A DNA stretch of 64,000 nt, taken from NCBI RefSeq assembly GCF_040395035.1, contig NZ_JBEBRB010000004.1:30703-94702 (forward strand), in the 5' to 3' direction. The stretch comes from Parapedobacter lycopersici_A (GTDB lineage Bacteria; Bacteroidota; Bacteroidia; Sphingobacteriales; Sphingobacteriaceae). Shown one piece after another: positions 63,846-64,000 of this stretch (the stretch's first letter is position 1; each line of letters opens with the position of its first letter). Both the position numbers and the translations under genes were made by a program. The notes below the pieces were generated by a model that saw only the letters and a program-made list of their open reading frames with translations, made no database searches and had not been told where the DNA came from.

Positions 63846-64000
63846 TCAAACCACCCCGCAGTACACACTGTCCGAAATGCCGCCGGATACCGTATCGCGG
63901 AAGGCAGCATAGACATGCATAGGTGTTTTTATGTGCGATAAATGTTCAATAGCCCATGTATCCTGCAAATCATGCCGGTCAGCGCCGATCTCCCGGAAAA
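63846..64000 (-). CDS. Possible 3' end of a truncated minus-strand gene
   Basis: A minus-strand frame enters from the right edge and ends at the TGA at 63846-63848 after 50 codons without a stop. It reads FREIGADRHDLQDTWAIE ... HVYAAFRDTVSGGISDS and does not look like low-complexity noise, but the segment is too short to recognise. Its start lies beyond the window. The gap of about 165 bp to the GMC start holds that operon's promoter. Confidence 0.35.
   Translation of the reverse strand, partial: FREIGADRHDLQDTWAIEHLSHIKTPMHVYAAFRDTVSGGISDSVYCGVV

Noticed and set aside
63756..63941. A 61-codon plus-strand frame near the right edge.
   Set aside because: Short, no motif, overlaps the GMC promoter and the possible tail of a minus-strand gene.
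1..64000. CRISPR arrays, insertion sequences, phage or integrase genes, rRNA operons.
   Set aside because: No direct repeat/spacer pattern, transposase-like protein or rRNA sequence was seen in reading the window; only a tRNA-Leu is present.

Overview
The window looks like an ordinary chromosomal segment from a member of the Bacteroidota, most likely the Sphingobacteriales. Supporting signs are two SusC/SusD outer-membrane nutrient-uptake pairs, promoters of the Bacteroidota type (TTTG or TTG, 19-21 bp, TAnnTTTG) visible upstream of many genes, long Bacteroidota-type NusB and L27 proteins, a Na+/alanine symporter and a cryptochrome DASH. I see no insertion sequences, phage genes, CRISPR arrays or rRNA, so genus and species cannot be fixed from this sequence alone.

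Layout. 1-5.6 kb: a SusC/SusD/surface lipoprotein operon. 5.6-8.3 kb: ribosomal proteins, rpsF-rpsR-rplI on the minus strand and rplU-rpmA on the plus strand; L27 carries a fused C-terminal helix-hairpin-helix domain. 8.3-15.8 kb: an ABC half-transporter (minus), then a Leu/Val-dehydrogenase-like gene whose catalytic lysine is replaced by Asn, nusB, a DUF1573 lipoprotein, yajC, a YbbR protein, coaE and an MBL-fold exonuclease. 15.8-20.7 kb: a second SusC/SusD pair (minus). 20.8-25.7 kb: glycerol catabolism, glpD-glpK-glpF with a divergent DeoR-type regulator and an AT-rich intergenic region holding repeated motifs. 25.7-28.8 kb: a gtrA / GT39-type glycosyltransferase / outer-membrane barrel operon. 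28.9-33 kb: sucA-sucB of the TCA cycle. 33-36.4 kb: cryptochrome DASH, divergent from two NAD(P)-binding proteins. 36.4-39.4 kb: an unknown exported protein and a TonB-dependent receptor. 39.5-46.1 kb: class II aldolase, alanine/Na+ symporter, GMP synthase, a periplasmic-binding-fold lipoprotein and an RNA m5C methyltransferase.

46.1-48.1 kb holds the most interesting unit. A clear TPP riboswitch precedes a PnuC-family transporter, which this context identifies as a thiamine transporter (PnuT). The transporter is translationally coupled to an acyl-CoA-dehydrogenase-fold flavin monooxygenase-like gene with no obvious place in known thiamine metabolism. 48.1-51.1 kb: malate:quinone oxidoreductase and a DEAD-box helicase. 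51.1-57.5 kb: a TetR-tolC-acrA-acrB type RND efflux operon. Then come tRNA-Leu(CAG), a Zn/Cd P-type ATPase divergent from an MFS drug transporter, and a Tat-type small subunit plus Cys-rich GMC dehydrogenase pair (61.3-63.7 kb). At the right edge there may be the tail of another minus-strand gene.

Functionally the segment combines outer-membrane scavenging (SusCD, TonB receptor), central carbon metabolism (glp, sucAB, fba, mqo), translation genes and export systems. Gene names rest on motif recognition by eye; no database search was run.
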